Of a stretch of DNA of 64,000 bases, positions 18,239 to 28,097 are shown one piece after another. A program made the translations under genes and the position numbers. The notes under the pieces were generated by a model. It was not told the DNA's origin, ran no database searches, and saw only the letters and a list, made by a program, of their open reading frames with translations. This DNA is from JAGDMJ01 sp963809695. GTDB lineage: Bacteria; Bacteroidota; Ignavibacteria; UBA10030; UBA6906. Numbering within the stretch: position 1 is the stretch's first letter; each line of letters opens with the position of its first letter. The stretch is from NCBI GenBank assembly GCA_963809695.1, contig CAWEKI010000012.1, positions 248,001-312,000 on the forward strand. Reading direction: 5' to 3'.

Positions 18239-18628
18239 CCTGGTCCGAGCGGAATTCAGCCTCAGGCAATCGAGCAAGAACAGGATCTGCCGGTTTCACA
18301 CAAGAGCCTCGGTGAGGAGAACGAGAGAGAAATTCCCATGCAACAGATACTGCTACCAAAGGACGAGATGGTGACCCAAAGACTGTATATCGACCTTTTG
18401 CCCCTTTCCGGATTTCCGAAATCTCCCTGCCTGATTGAAAATCCCTTTCTGAACAAACCTTTCAAGCTCTCATTCGTCCGATGCGTGTTGGCATCAATCT
18501 TGAGGTATGAGAGTGAGTGTGGTCCGCCTCAAATGGTCTGCGCAACCGCACGAAAGTGCTTGTAAAACATCAGTGACTTCAGTATACTTTCAACAGTGGT
18601 CCCATCACGCTTACTTCGGATCTTTGCC
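18239..18628. other. Gap without a convincing gene
   Basis: A 75-codon frame at 18338-18565 has a ribosome-like GAGAGA before its ATG, but its composition is not protein-like. No hairpin with a T run follows the symporter stop. I see no firm feature. Confidence 0.4.
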
Positions 18629-19375
18629 ATGTCACACTTCTCTCCAATGTCGCGCAGGAAAAGGTTGCCAGGGCGGCTTGCCTTCAGCGTTGGTATGCTA
18701 GTCTTTTCCCTGCTTCCTTCGCTCGCCTGGACGCAGCAAGCCGGTTTTCCATCCATCTACTATCCTTCCCTGCCCCCTGAAAAACAGTGGCAGGTTTCGG
18801 TCGGCCTGATTCAGATTACGCCTCCGAAGGAGCTCACGGAAGAGGCCTGGGTCCGGGCCCCGGCGTTCGACCTGCACGCCCTGTACGGCCTTTCTCCGGA
18901 GTTCGCCCTCGATGGGAGGGCGATTTCACAGGTCGTTCAAAACCACTTCTCCGTCGGGGGGCGATGGGCGCATCCCATGGGTAAGTTTGCAATCGGGGCG
19001 GGCTACGATGTCGCCTACTGGTTTGGCTTCTTGAATGTCGCGAGCTTTGACAGCAAGGCGCACGGCTGGCTGAACTATCCCAGCGTCACGATCGGCTACA
19101 ACACGGGAGATGTGCGGTTGATCGGCAAAGCCGAAGCAATTCTGGATCTTTACCAGAAGAGCTCGATTGGCGAGAACGAGGTTCATTCAGATCAAAACAA
19201 ACTTGTCGGGTGGTCGTTTACCCTCGCGATGGAGCAGCCCTTCTGGAAGAACACGGAACTCACGCTGGGATTCCGGGCAACATACACGAAGTTTCACTGG
19301 ATGACTTGGGCGCTCTTCTCGACGTTCGATCAATATCTCTTCTATCCTGAAATCATCATCGGGTTTATCCTATGA
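18629..19375 (+). CDS. Outer-membrane beta-barrel-like protein
   Basis: 248 aa from the ATG at 18629; starts at 18596 or 18647 are also possible, as none has a clear ribosome site. A basic start (RRKRLPGRL) and a hydrophobic stretch form a signal peptide ending near AWTQQ. The rest alternates aromatic and polar residues in short strands (VSVGLIQI, FAIGAGYDVAYWFGF, LTLGFRATYTKFHW) and ends in hydrophobic IIIGFIL, as expected for a small outer-membrane barrel. Its stop overlaps the start of the GDPD gene (ATGA). The ligand is unknown. Confidence 0.7.
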   Translation: MSHFSPMSRRKRLPGRLAFSVGMLVFSLLPSLAWTQQAGFPSIYYPSLPPEKQWQVSVGLIQITPPKELTEEAWVRAPAFDLHALYGLSPEFALDGRAISQVVQNHFSVGGRWAHPMGKFAIGAGYDVAYWFGFLNVASFDSKAHGWLNYPSVTIGYNTGDVRLIGKAEAILDLYQKSSIGENEVHSDQNKLVGWSFTLAMEQPFWKNTELTLGFRATYTKFHWMTWALFSTFDQYLFYPEIIIGFIL

Positions 19376-20637
19376 GGCCTCTTGTTGCAGTGGTGCTCCT
19401 GGTCTCGCTCGTTTCCCTCTCATGCCGAGAGAAGACGCCAGTAGTCGGGCCGGATAAAACAGCGAGCCTGTTCTTAGGTGATACGAAGCCGTTCAAACCT
19501 GCGACCCGGGCAGCAATGGAGGGAGTGTACCGCGTGATCCAGGGACAGGATTTCTTTGGCGACTTTGTCGCGCTGAAATGGAGCGGCGTTGCGAACGGAC
19601 CCGATACAACGTTCTATCTCTCGGGATTCTTTGGCCGGGACGCCGGATATTTCGTGGTCAGCTCGGGCTCGCTGGACAGCACGCTCTTCCTTTCGGGCCA
19701 GTGGCGGAAGCTCATGACCACCGAAAGCGGTCTCTTCTACGGCGTGGTGCTGAGCGGGAACGGTGGGAAGCAATTGATGAATCCCGCGCCTGTGATCGGG
19801 AGGGACAGTATCACGATCGCGGGAACATGGGGAAACGGGGAGGAAAACCCCACCAAGAACATAGTCCTCAAGTATGACCGCCCGCTCTACAATGGGAAGA
19901 AACTCGAGGTCATCGCCCATCGGGGAGGAGGAAGGACGTCCGATCTTCTCCCGGTGTCGGAAAATTCGGTCGACATGATTCTCTACACCGAGCGGCTCGG
20001 CTCCACGGCGGTTGAGATTGACGTGCACCCGACGAAGGACGGTGTTCCGGTGCTCTATCACGATAACACACTGAACCTCCGCCTGATACAGAAATGCGGG
20101 CTGGTGGGGGCGATCGCGGATTACACTTATGATCAACTGCAGGGGCTGGTCAGACTCATTCACGGAGAAAGAATTCCGACGTTCCGGGAAGCGCTCGATG
20201 CCGCCCTGTATCGCACCAAGCTTCGGATGGTCTACATCGACACCAAGCCCGACATGCCCATGGCTCCCCTCTACCAGATCCAGCAGGAGTACATTGCGAA
20301 GGCAGCTGCAGCCGGCCGGCAGTTTGAAGTACTGATTGGCATCCCATCTGACGACAAAGTGAACGAGTTCAAGACGCTGCCGAACTATACACAGATCCCC
20401 TCGATCTGCGAGCTGACCGTCGACGATACGAGAGCGCTGAATTCAGAGGTCTGGTGTCCACGATTTACGCTGGGAACGCAGGACGATCTCGTAGCCCAGG
20501 TGCATTCTGAACAGCGCCGCGCGTTTGTCTGGACGGTGGACGACCCTCAATATATGCAGCAGTTCCTCGCCAGTAATTATGACGGGATTCTCACGAACTA
20601 TGCACCTATGCTTGCCTACTACCACTATGTGCGCTAG
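19372..20637 (+). CDS. Glycerophosphodiester phosphodiesterase-like lipoprotein
   Basis: 421 aa. The N-terminus has a lipobox (VSLVSLSC), so it is probably membrane-anchored. Residues about 40-175 form a lipocalin-like or beta-rich domain of unknown role. From about 180 a GDPD TIM barrel follows, with EVIAHRGGGR, AVEIDVHPTKDGVPVLYHD and, near the end, AFVWTVDD and YDGILTNYA. GDPD enzymes hydrolyse glycerophosphodiesters from phospholipids or teichoic acids. It overlaps its neighbours at both ends, so the three genes are one translational unit. Confidence 0.87.
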   Translation: MRPLVAVVLLVSLVSLSCREKTPVVGPDKTASLFLGDTKPFKPATRAAMEGVYRVIQGQDFFGDFVALKWSGVANGPDTTFYLSGFFGRDAGYFVVSSGSLDSTLFLSGQWRKLMTTESGLFYGVVLSGNGGKQLMNPAPVIGRDSITIAGTWGNGEENPTKNIVLKYDRPLYNGKKLEVIAHRGGGRTSDLLPVSENSVDMILYTERLGSTAVEIDVHPTKDGVPVLYHDNTLNLRLIQKCGLVGAIADYTYDQLQGLVRLIHGERIPTFREALDAALYRTKLRMVYIDTKPDMPMAPLYQIQQEYIAKAAAAGRQFEVLIGIPSDDKVNEFKTLPNYTQIPSICELTVDDTRALNSEVWCPRFTLGTQDDLVAQVHSEQRRAFVWTVDDPQYMQQFLASNYDGILTNYAPMLAYYHYVR

Positions 20638-21232
20638 AAAACGTCGGCTGATCCTGCATGCCCTGCTCATGTGTACCGCGGGGCTGGCCATAGTCCCTCA
20701 ACTCCGCGCCCAAACGCCGGGGGAAGGGATGTACAACCTTACTGCCTACATTGGCGGCGGCTTATCCCAGTATGTCGCCTCTCCCGGCGGACCGCCGGCC
20801 GGCATACCGGTTGACCACTCGAAAACAGGTTTGGCTGCCACTGCCCGCGTGATGTGGTGCCCCGATCATCTGATCCGCCTCGGTCTTGAATCCGGCTGGA
20901 CGAATTTCTATTCATACAAGTTCGGCTCCCAGAACGAAGGGGAAGAGTCCGTGTCCGCGGTTCCGCTGATAGCCGTCTGGTCGATGAACATCCTGCACGT
21001 CGACCTGTTCGCCGGGGGGGGATACTACCATCTCAACTCGAACCTCAACTATAAGGGCACGGTCAGCGTCAACACCTGGAGTCTTGGTTGGTTGGCCGCA
21101 GCATCGTACACGCACAAGCTTTCGGACAACTGGGGTGTGGCCGGCGAGATCAAATGGATGAATGCCGTCGAGAGTCAAGACGCGGCAATAACATTCCAGG
21201 TCCAGATGGTCTGGAAGTTTCTGGAGTGGTAA
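20627..21232 (+). CDS. Outer-membrane beta-barrel-like protein
   Basis: 201 aa from the ATG at 20627, which overlaps the end of the GDPD gene. A signal peptide (about 1-28, ending QLRAQ) precedes strand-rich sequence with VDLFAGGGYYHLN and a final aromatic ending FQVQMVWKFLEW, typical of outer-membrane proteins. Length suggests 8-10 strands. Function unknown; with the two genes upstream it may form an envelope system. Confidence 0.68.
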   Translation: MCARKRRLILHALLMCTAGLAIVPQLRAQTPGEGMYNLTAYIGGGLSQYVASPGGPPAGIPVDHSKTGLAATARVMWCPDHLIRLGLESGWTNFYSYKFGSQNEGEESVSAVPLIAVWSMNILHVDLFAGGGYYHLNSNLNYKGTVSVNTWSLGWLAAASYTHKLSDNWGVAGEIKWMNAVESQDAAITFQVQMVWKFLEW

Positions 21233-21254
21233 TCCGATCCCCATTCCTCACGCC

Positions 21255-21347
21255 ATGGTGGTAATTCCTGCCATACTTTTAACTGCAGTAGCAGTGTCCA
21301 CCTCTGTGGGCCAAGAGAAAGACACGACCTGGAACCGGCCGCTCTGA
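21255..21347 (+). pseudogene. Orphan signal-peptide remnant
   Basis: A 30-codon frame reads MVVIPAILLTAVAVSTSVGQ, a good signal peptide with cleavage site, then ten residues and a stop. The length suggests the beginning of a lost exported protein rather than a functional gene. It lies between two genes that point toward each other. Confidence 0.3.
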
Positions 21348-21426
21348 ACGTGGACGCCGCGTGCAGCCGAAGGCGACGTGATTTCAGAAGTCAGACGTCT
21401 GGTATAGACACAGGACCTTCGTTCTT

Positions 21427-23751
21427 TCATTTCAGCAAGATCATTTTCCGGCTTTGTACGAATTCGCCTGCGGTCAAACGGTAGAAATAGACGCCGCTCG
21501 CCAGGGCCGAGCCGTCGAATTGAACAGTGTACGTCCCCGCCGGCTTCCGTTCATTCACCAGCACCGCCACCTCTCTGCCGAGAAGGTCATACACAGTCAG
21601 CTTTACATCACTGACACCTGACACCTGAAACCTAACACCTGTTCTCGGATTAAACGGATTCGGATAATTCTGGGCAAGCGAATAGGTGTTTGCTGCGTTG
21701 TGATTCTCCTCCACACTCGTAGTAGGTTCCCACGTATCTCCGATCCACGTGTACACCCAAACGGAAGGATCAGCCCCGGAATGGCCGTCGCTGAAAGGCG
21801 ACAGTTGCAGCATGCTCTCCCGTACCCCACTCGCGTCAGCATCATTCACCATGATGTCGATAGGGATCCTGTAGCCTTCCACAGGGACAAAGACACTATC
21901 ACCTGCCTTTTCTGCCAGCAAGGTCCAAGGCACTCGTGCCTCGATTCTGTAACCTGTCGGGGGGTTCTTTCCCCAATAGTAATTCTCTCCTGGTACCAGC
22001 AGGCTATCACCTCCGGACACGAGGTCAATCAGCGCCCTTCTCTTTGCGAACCGCAAAAGATAGTCCGGCTGTGCGCCTCTTTTGAAGGTAGTATGAGGTG
22101 CACCGTGCCAGTTGTATAATCCAATTTGGAAATCTGGAGAATCCTGATCGCTGCTCCCGCTGGCGGCGAAGGAGACAATGTCGTCCACAACATCAAAGGC
22201 AACATAGAAATAGGCGCTGTCAACGGCAAGGTAGGCATCAAATGTCAGATCGGCATCATTACTAAATGGCGCACCCCAGCTCACGACATACCGGCTGCCG
22301 TTGGAGGGTTTCCTGTGGAAGGGCACGACGCCCGCCCAATCGCTCAAGTCGCCATCGGCCACAAAGTGTGCCCCGGGCCCATGAAGAGAGATGATCGGCA
22401 CACCTTTGGCCACATTGACGGCCAGATCCAATGACGCAGGAAGAGAGACATTTCCCGATGCGTCAGTGCAGGTGATTGCATAGTAGTACGAGACCTCCTG
22501 GTCTGTTGCCGGAGCAAACAGACTGTGCGCCACTTCCTGCACATTTTCTTGGATCTTCAGTTTCACCACGTCAGCCTTGGAAACATCCGTGATCGGATCC
22601 TTGCTGTAGTAGACATTGTAGCACTCGCCGGTTTCGCCCGGTACATCGGTCCACATGATAAGGTTCGAATATCTGTCGGGGCTGATGCAGACATCCCTTG
22701 GGGCTGCGGGCGGCACGCGATCAAGCAAGGGATTTCCCGTCCAAAAATCGGTGAAGTACACCACCTTCCCGGCCGTCCCGCATCCTGCGATATCTCCCGT
22801 CTGCACTTCAGCGTGCCAGATATCGGAGGAATCGAAGCTTGTCGTGTTGCGCAGAGGAACCAAGGCACGCAATGGAAACGCGTATTGATGCCACTGATTA
22901 TCTGCGACAGGGACAAAGCTCGCTCCAACAGCCTTTGTGGTGCCTGTGCTGAAGAGCATGACGGTAATGGTGTCGACGGCCGATTCAGCTTTTACCTTCA
23001 ACTTCACGGAATCTGTGTTCCATACTTCAGAAAGATTGCACGCAGAACTGGTGCTGAACCGGAATCCCGTCCCGCCGTTCCCTTGAGTCCACATCAGAGC
23101 ATTGGAACCGTCTACGGGACCCGCGCCTTGTGCCGCATCTATGCTCGTGGTTCCCCATGTGGAGATATTCACGTTTAGAGGAACTGCAATTCCATTGAAA
23201 AGGATCAGTGACGGTGCGGTGGCGACGTACCAATTCGTAATGTAGACGACCTTGCCTACTACAGCATCTGCTTCCGCCATCAGATCGACCACAGAGACGC
23301 GGCTTGAATCAAATGCGGTGCTGTTCTCAGTGTAGGTCAGGCTTTTGAGGGGAAATGCGTACCTGTGCCACTGATTATCGGTGATGGGGTGGAAGAACTT
23401 GCCGACTTTTCCGACAGGTGATACATATTGTATCCGAAGGGAATCGACGCCCGGTTCGCATTTCATCGTCACGGTGAGATTCGCGACCGGCCAGGCATCT
23501 ACCAGATTGAATGGCCGAGTGACCGTGAATTGAACGCCCGTGTATCCATTCCCATACCCATCTCCCTGAACCCACTTGATGGCATTCGTGCCATTGGGAC
23601 CGGCGCCTGTTTCCACTTCCATCGTCGACGCCCCCCATGACCGGGGCATCAGATTTGGTCCAAAGTCGGTGCCATCAAAAACTATTGCTACCTGGCCATA
23701 CGAGACAAAACTGAGGAACAAAGTGAAAAGAACCAGTAAAGGAGTCTTCAT
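21427..23751 (-). CDS. Type IX-secreted sugar-binding protein (CBM9-like) with sorting domain
   Basis: 774 aa. The start at 23751 is chosen because MKTPLLVLFTLFLSFVSYGQ is a clean signal peptide and a purine-rich stretch precedes it. Two tandem beta-sandwich domains (about 20-195 and 200-345) share DNQWHRYAFPLKSL and DNQWHQYAFPLRAL. A fibronectin-like domain (about 355-450) and a CBM9/DOMON-like domain (about 465-680, with YFYVAFDVVDD) follow. The last 85 residues contain NYPNPFNP and end in SRKMILLK, the type IX sorting domain. It lacks catalytic motifs and probably binds carbohydrate at the cell surface. Confidence 0.85.
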   Translation of the reverse strand: MKTPLLVLFTLFLSFVSYGQVAIVFDGTDFGPNLMPRSWGASTMEVETGAGPNGTNAIKWVQGDGYGNGYTGVQFTVTRPFNLVDAWPVANLTVTMKCEPGVDSLRIQYVSPVGKVGKFFHPITDNQWHRYAFPLKSLTYTENSTAFDSSRVSVVDLMAEADAVVGKVVYITNWYVATAPSLILFNGIAVPLNVNISTWGTTSIDAAQGAGPVDGSNALMWTQGNGGTGFRFSTSSACNLSEVWNTDSVKLKVKAESAVDTITVMLFSTGTTKAVGASFVPVADNQWHQYAFPLRALVPLRNTTSFDSSDIWHAEVQTGDIAGCGTAGKVVYFTDFWTGNPLLDRVPPAAPRDVCISPDRYSNLIMWTDVPGETGECYNVYYSKDPITDVSKADVVKLKIQENVQEVAHSLFAPATDQEVSYYYAITCTDASGNVSLPASLDLAVNVAKGVPIISLHGPGAHFVADGDLSDWAGVVPFHRKPSNGSRYVVSWGAPFSNDADLTFDAYLAVDSAYFYVAFDVVDDIVSFAASGSSDQDSPDFQIGLYNWHGAPHTTFKRGAQPDYLLRFAKRRALIDLVSGGDSLLVPGENYYWGKNPPTGYRIEARVPWTLLAEKAGDSVFVPVEGYRIPIDIMVNDADASGVRESMLQLSPFSDGHSGADPSVWVYTWIGDTWEPTTSVEENHNAANTYSLAQNYPNPFNPRTGVRFQVSGVSDVKLTVYDLLGREVAVLVNERKPAGTYTVQFDGSALASGVYFYRLTAGEFVQSRKMILLK

Positions 23752-24394
23752 AACCCTTTCCCCCTGTTGTGGGTCCACATGTGTGCGCTTTGGTGTTCGC
23801 CTTTTCTGATCCGCCAAAGGGCGTGTAATCATGTATGACGCCGTGGAGAGGCGTCCATACAAGGAGCCTGCTTCACGGGAGGGGAGGGATACTAATAAGC
23901 GCAAGAGTCATGCCAAGGGGGAAAGTGCCGCTAGGAAGAATCCGCTGGTGAAGAAGCTGAAGTGAAACGGAATCCTTCCGTTTCTTTACAACTGCCTGGG
24001 AACAATTTCTTCAAATTCGTCTTTGGGAAACACCCTTCAGGTATCTATGTGCACACAGCAGGGATGTCTGCTCCAAGGCCTGCCGCGTCCGCATTGGATT
24101 CAACAGGGTTTCTTGAACTTATCGCGCCCCCAGTTCTGAACCTGGGGGCGTTCAAAGAGTTGACCGGTCCCTGCCTCCCGCACTCCTCTGCCCGCTGGGA
24201 ACCTCCTTTAGAAGTACTCTGTTGTGCATGTATTGCTTTTCCGACGGACCTGTGCTGGGGGCCAACCGGAACGTCTGCATCTCCAATGTCCCACGGCACC
24301 CCTATTTTGATTTACGGTGATTCAGCGCAAGTCTAGATCTGATGCCGGGAGTTACCGTCCGGTGCATCTGCAAAAGTCATCTGGAGGCACCAAC
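23752..24394. other. Intergenic region of 643 bases between divergent type IX cargo genes
   Basis: It should contain both promoters. A 44-codon Lys/Arg-rich frame at 23831-23965 has AAAGGG 9 bases upstream but matches nothing I know. No other gene is convincing. Confidence 0.4.
24125..24150. repeat. Perfect GC-rich hairpin
   Basis: CGCCCCCAG (24125-24133) and CTGGGGGCG (24142-24150) pair perfectly around an 8-base loop. No T run follows on either strand, so it is not a typical terminator. It lies 245 bases before the protease start and may be a leader structure or an operator. Confidence 0.45.
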
Positions 24395-27256
24395 GTGAGA
24401 ACCTTCCTTCTCATCATGTTGCAGGCAGTCGTTTCCGCCTGGATCTTTCCCACCGCTGTTCTTCACGCTCAATCCCCGCCCTCCGACTTCAAGTTCTCGG
24501 CAACCGTCGGAGGCTCCGGCCCCTGGAGCGAGATGGCCAGGATCACGATTGATAACGCCGGCCAGGGAAAATATGCGCGTCTCAAGACTGGCGGCGCTCC
24601 TGCCGTCCTTGCCGAGACCACATTCACGGTAAGCGCTCCGGATCTGCAGCAACTCTGGAAGATGATTCAGGACAGCAGCTTCTTTTCGTTAGCTCCCTCC
24701 TGGACCGACACGAGTGTGCATGATGGCATGTTCGCCCGGATGGTCGTGACGGCGAACGGGACGACACACGACGTCAGGATTAAAAACGTTGCGCAGCCCA
24801 CGATTCAGGGCATGCTCGACCTGCTCAACGCACTTGTTCCCGATACTCTCCGGCTGCAATACTCACCCCCGGAAAAGTTCGATTTCACCCCAAAGGATCC
24901 GTGCTCTTATTCGTTCGGCGCGCTTGGGAACAGGCCAAGTATCGAATCCCTGCTTTTGAATTCACGCGATCCGAAAACGAGGGCACTCCTCCATCCACGC
25001 CCGGCGACGATCAGTCGTGTCCCGCCCGTCGAGTTGTCGCACGCAGGCGTCACCGTGGCCTATGATGTGTCGCTCCAGGACGCGGTCAAGCATGGGTGGG
25101 CAAAACTTTCGAGCAAGGGAGACTTTTTCGGGGACGACGTCGCAATCACCATAGACGACCAAAATGTCCCCCCTCCATCAAATACCATTAACATCACGCT
25201 CTACCTGGAATTCTGGGGTTCTCTGGCGACGGAAGACAACGTGAACGCTATTTGTGGAGATATCGCCAAAGCATGGGACGGGGTAACGACAAGCAGCGGC
25301 CAGAAGATTCAGGTCGGGTTCGTGACGCGCACGGCCATTAATGCCAATGCACCTCCGAATACTCCGGGATTCGATGACATCCAGCTCGTCGGAAAGGGTT
25401 TCCGAAGCTACGTGACCGGCTCCGACTTCGGCGTGAACTACGGGACGGGGTCGGGGGTCTGGGAGGTGGGCGGCGACCCCGGCGAATACGCTCACGAAAC
25501 GGGACATCTCATGGGGCTTCCGGACAGATATGATGACTACAATAAGCAGTCGGACGGAAGCTGGGTGGACTCAAAAACAAGTAAGACGTTCGCCAATGAT
25601 GATGATTTTGCAAACTACATCCATTCAAAATACCCCAATGGAGACTTGAATGCAGTTAAGGATGCCCTCAAGAACACGGACACCTACAGCGTCGCCTGGG
25701 ACGGCCACGAGAACGATCTCATGGGAGACTTGAATGGGCGCCTGTTGCAGTCAGACATCGACCAAATTGCCGGGCATCCCGGTTTGCTTGTGCATGTTCC
25801 GGAGGGAACGGTATTTGCCGACAGAGCCGACGACCAGCAGAATCTCATTGTCATTCATTCGGATGATATTTTTGCGGGGCCGGGACAGAAGCGAAGACTC
25901 AACGGGATCTATGCAGCGTGCATCGACCATTTCAAATTTATACCCGACTCTCTGGGTGTCTTCGACGTTGCCCCGCCCGTAGACCAGTGGACCGGGATTC
26001 AAGCGGCAACGTACATGGCAATGCTTCTCCATTACGTTGACAGTGCGGGGCTCTACTGTCCTCTCAACTTTGCCACGCAGGAGGCAATCTGGAGACTCAG
26101 CGACAATGCATCCTCAGTTTTAGGCGGTTCCGTAGACCAACTCCTGGCCGACGCTGGCGTCGATGTTGGCAACCAGATCCTGGACTTCCCGCGCCTGAGC
26201 GGAGGCAGCACTACAGACTCGTCGTCGCATCTCCTCGTTCCGAACCAACTGTATGTTTCAAGCATCCGGCCGGCATTCGCAGCCGGTCAAACCGGCACAG
26301 CGAGCAACTTCACTGCAACGAATTCGCATCCCTTGGGTGTGCCTCCGCCGACGGGGTTTTCATGGACGGCAACCGGGCCGGACGGTGCTCCTGCATCAAT
26401 CACCGGCACCGACTCCACAGCGTCTCTGACGCCAAGCAGGAGCGGCATCTATGAAATCGCACTACAGGTTACACTGAACGATTCCCTGAACGGCCAGAAA
26501 ACATTCACGTCCGACCACAAAAGCTACGTGATCGTTCCGGACGCCTATACGGAAACCTTTGAGCACGCCGGCCTCACGGACAGATTCCCCTGGAAAAGCT
26601 ATGGGGACGTCCCCTGGACGATCACGAACACCTATGCGGAGACCGGGAGTTACGCTGCGACGCCGGGTCCCGCGACGTCCGGGCAATCCTCCACGCTTGG
26701 GATCGAAGTCTCCTTGCCGGCAGACAGCGTCATCATCTTCTCCGTGCGGAGCTTTACGGAGAGTTTTTTCGACGGCATCTATTTTTCCGTCGACAGCCTG
26801 CCGACGGCATTCCTCGGTGGTGCGTCCGAATGGACAATCCAGAAGTTCCCCTTGTCAGCGGGGAGGCATCTGCTCACCTGGACCTACAACAGTGCATCTT
26901 CGACCCCCGGGGTCAATCTGTGGCTTGACAATATCTTCTTCCCCGGAAATGTGGTGGTGACCTCCGTGGCTGATGCGAAGGCGGACGTTCCGACGGTCTT
27001 CGCGCTGGAACAGAACTATCCGAACCCGTTTAATCCGACAACAATCGTCAGATATCAGGTGCCAGTAGTCAGTAATGTCAAACTGGTAATGTATGATGTG
27101 CTGGGGCGAGAAGTGGCAACGCTGGTGAATGAACGGAAGGTACCGGGGCGTTACCAGGTGACGTTTGACGGCTCAGGGCTGGCCAGCGGAATGTATTTCT
27201 ATCGTCTGACAGCGGGGTCGTTTGTTGCTTCACGAAGAATGATTCTGTTGAAATAG
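24395..27256 (+). CDS. Type IX-secreted zinc metalloprotease-like protein
   Basis: 953 aa. The GTG at 24395 is chosen because GGAGG lies about 7 bases before it and a signal peptide follows (ending VLHAQ). A beta-rich N-terminal domain precedes a zinc-protease domain, where EYAHETGHLMGLPDRYDD (about 363-380) fits HExxHxxGxxD; ENDLMGD about 70 residues later may be the Met-turn. C-terminal regions hold a PKD-like domain (about 640-710), a jelly-roll-like domain (about 715-850) and a type IX sorting domain with NYPNPFNPTTIVRYQV. It probably degrades protein outside the cell or is surface-anchored. Exact protease family unknown. Confidence 0.82.
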   Translation: MRTFLLIMLQAVVSAWIFPTAVLHAQSPPSDFKFSATVGGSGPWSEMARITIDNAGQGKYARLKTGGAPAVLAETTFTVSAPDLQQLWKMIQDSSFFSLAPSWTDTSVHDGMFARMVVTANGTTHDVRIKNVAQPTIQGMLDLLNALVPDTLRLQYSPPEKFDFTPKDPCSYSFGALGNRPSIESLLLNSRDPKTRALLHPRPATISRVPPVELSHAGVTVAYDVSLQDAVKHGWAKLSSKGDFFGDDVAITIDDQNVPPPSNTINITLYLEFWGSLATEDNVNAICGDIAKAWDGVTTSSGQKIQVGFVTRTAINANAPPNTPGFDDIQLVGKGFRSYVTGSDFGVNYGTGSGVWEVGGDPGEYAHETGHLMGLPDRYDDYNKQSDGSWVDSKTSKTFANDDDFANYIHSKYPNGDLNAVKDALKNTDTYSVAWDGHENDLMGDLNGRLLQSDIDQIAGHPGLLVHVPEGTVFADRADDQQNLIVIHSDDIFAGPGQKRRLNGIYAACIDHFKFIPDSLGVFDVAPPVDQWTGIQAATYMAMLLHYVDSAGLYCPLNFATQEAIWRLSDNASSVLGGSVDQLLADAGVDVGNQILDFPRLSGGSTTDSSSHLLVPNQLYVSSIRPAFAAGQTGTASNFTATNSHPLGVPPPTGFSWTATGPDGAPASITGTDSTASLTPSRSGIYEIALQVTLNDSLNGQKTFTSDHKSYVIVPDAYTETFEHAGLTDRFPWKSYGDVPWTITNTYAETGSYAATPGPATSGQSSTLGIEVSLPADSVIIFSVRSFTESFFDGIYFSVDSLPTAFLGGASEWTIQKFPLSAGRHLLTWTYNSASSTPGVNLWLDNIFFPGNVVVTSVADAKADVPTVFALEQNYPNPFNPTTIVRYQVPVVSNVKLVMYDVLGREVATLVNERKVPGRYQVTFDGSGLASGMYFYRLTAGSFVASRRMILLK

Positions 27257-27265
27257 CATGATCCT

Positions 27266-27288
27266 GCAGTACGGGACTCCCGTCCTGC
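27266..27288 (+). terminator. Hairpin after the metalloprotease gene, weak terminator candidate
   Basis: GCAG-T-ACGGG and CCCGT-C-CTGC pair around a 3-base loop with one mismatch, 10 bases after the stop. No T run follows, so the terminator role is uncertain. Confidence 0.3.
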
Positions 27289-27347
27289 GACATAAATCCA
27301 GAAGAATTCAAGGCTCATCACTCATCACACTTTTTAGGAGAGATCTC

Positions 27348-28097
27348 ATGAAACCAACGCGATTCGGTATGATTGCCATTGTCTGCGTGCTTTGCGGTGC
27401 ATACGCCGCAAGCCAGGGCCTCTACGTCGAGACTGAGAAGTCTTCGGGCAGAACGGAGAAGCTCTGGTTCATGCCGGCAAAGTTCAAGAGCGTCGATTCC
27501 GATGGGAAGATGACCATCGTGCGGCTCGACAAGGAGACGATCTATCAGATTGATCCGGAGAATCATTCGTATACCGCAATGACTTTCACCGAAATGAGGC
27601 AAATGGCCAATGCCAGCCGGAGCATGATGGATGCCATGATGAAGAAGCGGTTGGAGGCGCTGCCCCCGGAGAAACGGAAGGAGCTTGAAGAAAAGATGGA
27701 AGCATATCAGAAAGGCTCGAGCGGTGACGTGAAGTACGATGTCGTGAACACGGGCGAATCGAAAACCATCAGCGGGTATCCATGTTCAAAGTACATCGTT
27801 AAGAGAAATGAAAAGGAGTTTCAGACCATCTGGGCCACGGGAGCGCTCGGAGACGTCGAAGTAGCACGAAAGGATTTGGAACAGCTTACGGAGAAGATGG
27901 CCTCATTGATGAATTCACGATCTGCTCCCCTTTCCTGGTTCAAGCAAATTCCGGGTTTCCCTGTTCAGACCGAAGAGACTGGGACTACCACCACAGTCTC
28001 GCATGTGGAACGGCGCGCGGTAAGCAATTCCGAATTCGAAGTCCCTACCGGGTATACCCTGGAGCAGCCCAAAGGGCTTGGGCAATTGGAGCCGTGA
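27348..28097 (+). CDS. DUF4412-like exported protein
   Basis: 249 aa. AGGAG lies 7 bases before the ATG, and a signal peptide (about 1-22) follows. The sequence has a beta-rich N-terminal half with VRLDKETIYQIDPENHSYTA, a Met-rich charged helical stretch (about 80-125), and a second half with ISGYPCSKYIVKRNEKEFQT. This layout resembles DUF4412 proteins, periplasmic proteins of unknown function distantly related to LolA-type folds. Coding ends 502 bases before the next gene. Confidence 0.65.
   Translation: MKPTRFGMIAIVCVLCGAYAASQGLYVETEKSSGRTEKLWFMPAKFKSVDSDGKMTIVRLDKETIYQIDPENHSYTAMTFTEMRQMANASRSMMDAMMKKRLEALPPEKRKELEEKMEAYQKGSSGDVKYDVVNTGESKTISGYPCSKYIVKRNEKEFQTIWATGALGDVEVARKDLEQLTEKMASLMNSRSAPLSWFKQIPGFPVQTEETGTTTTVSHVERRAVSNSEFEVPTGYTLEQPKGLGQLEP

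Noticed and set aside
21605..21640. Short CACCTGA-like repeats resembling a microsatellite
   Set aside because: They encode the QVSGVSDV part of the type IX sorting domain in frame, so they are coding sequence.
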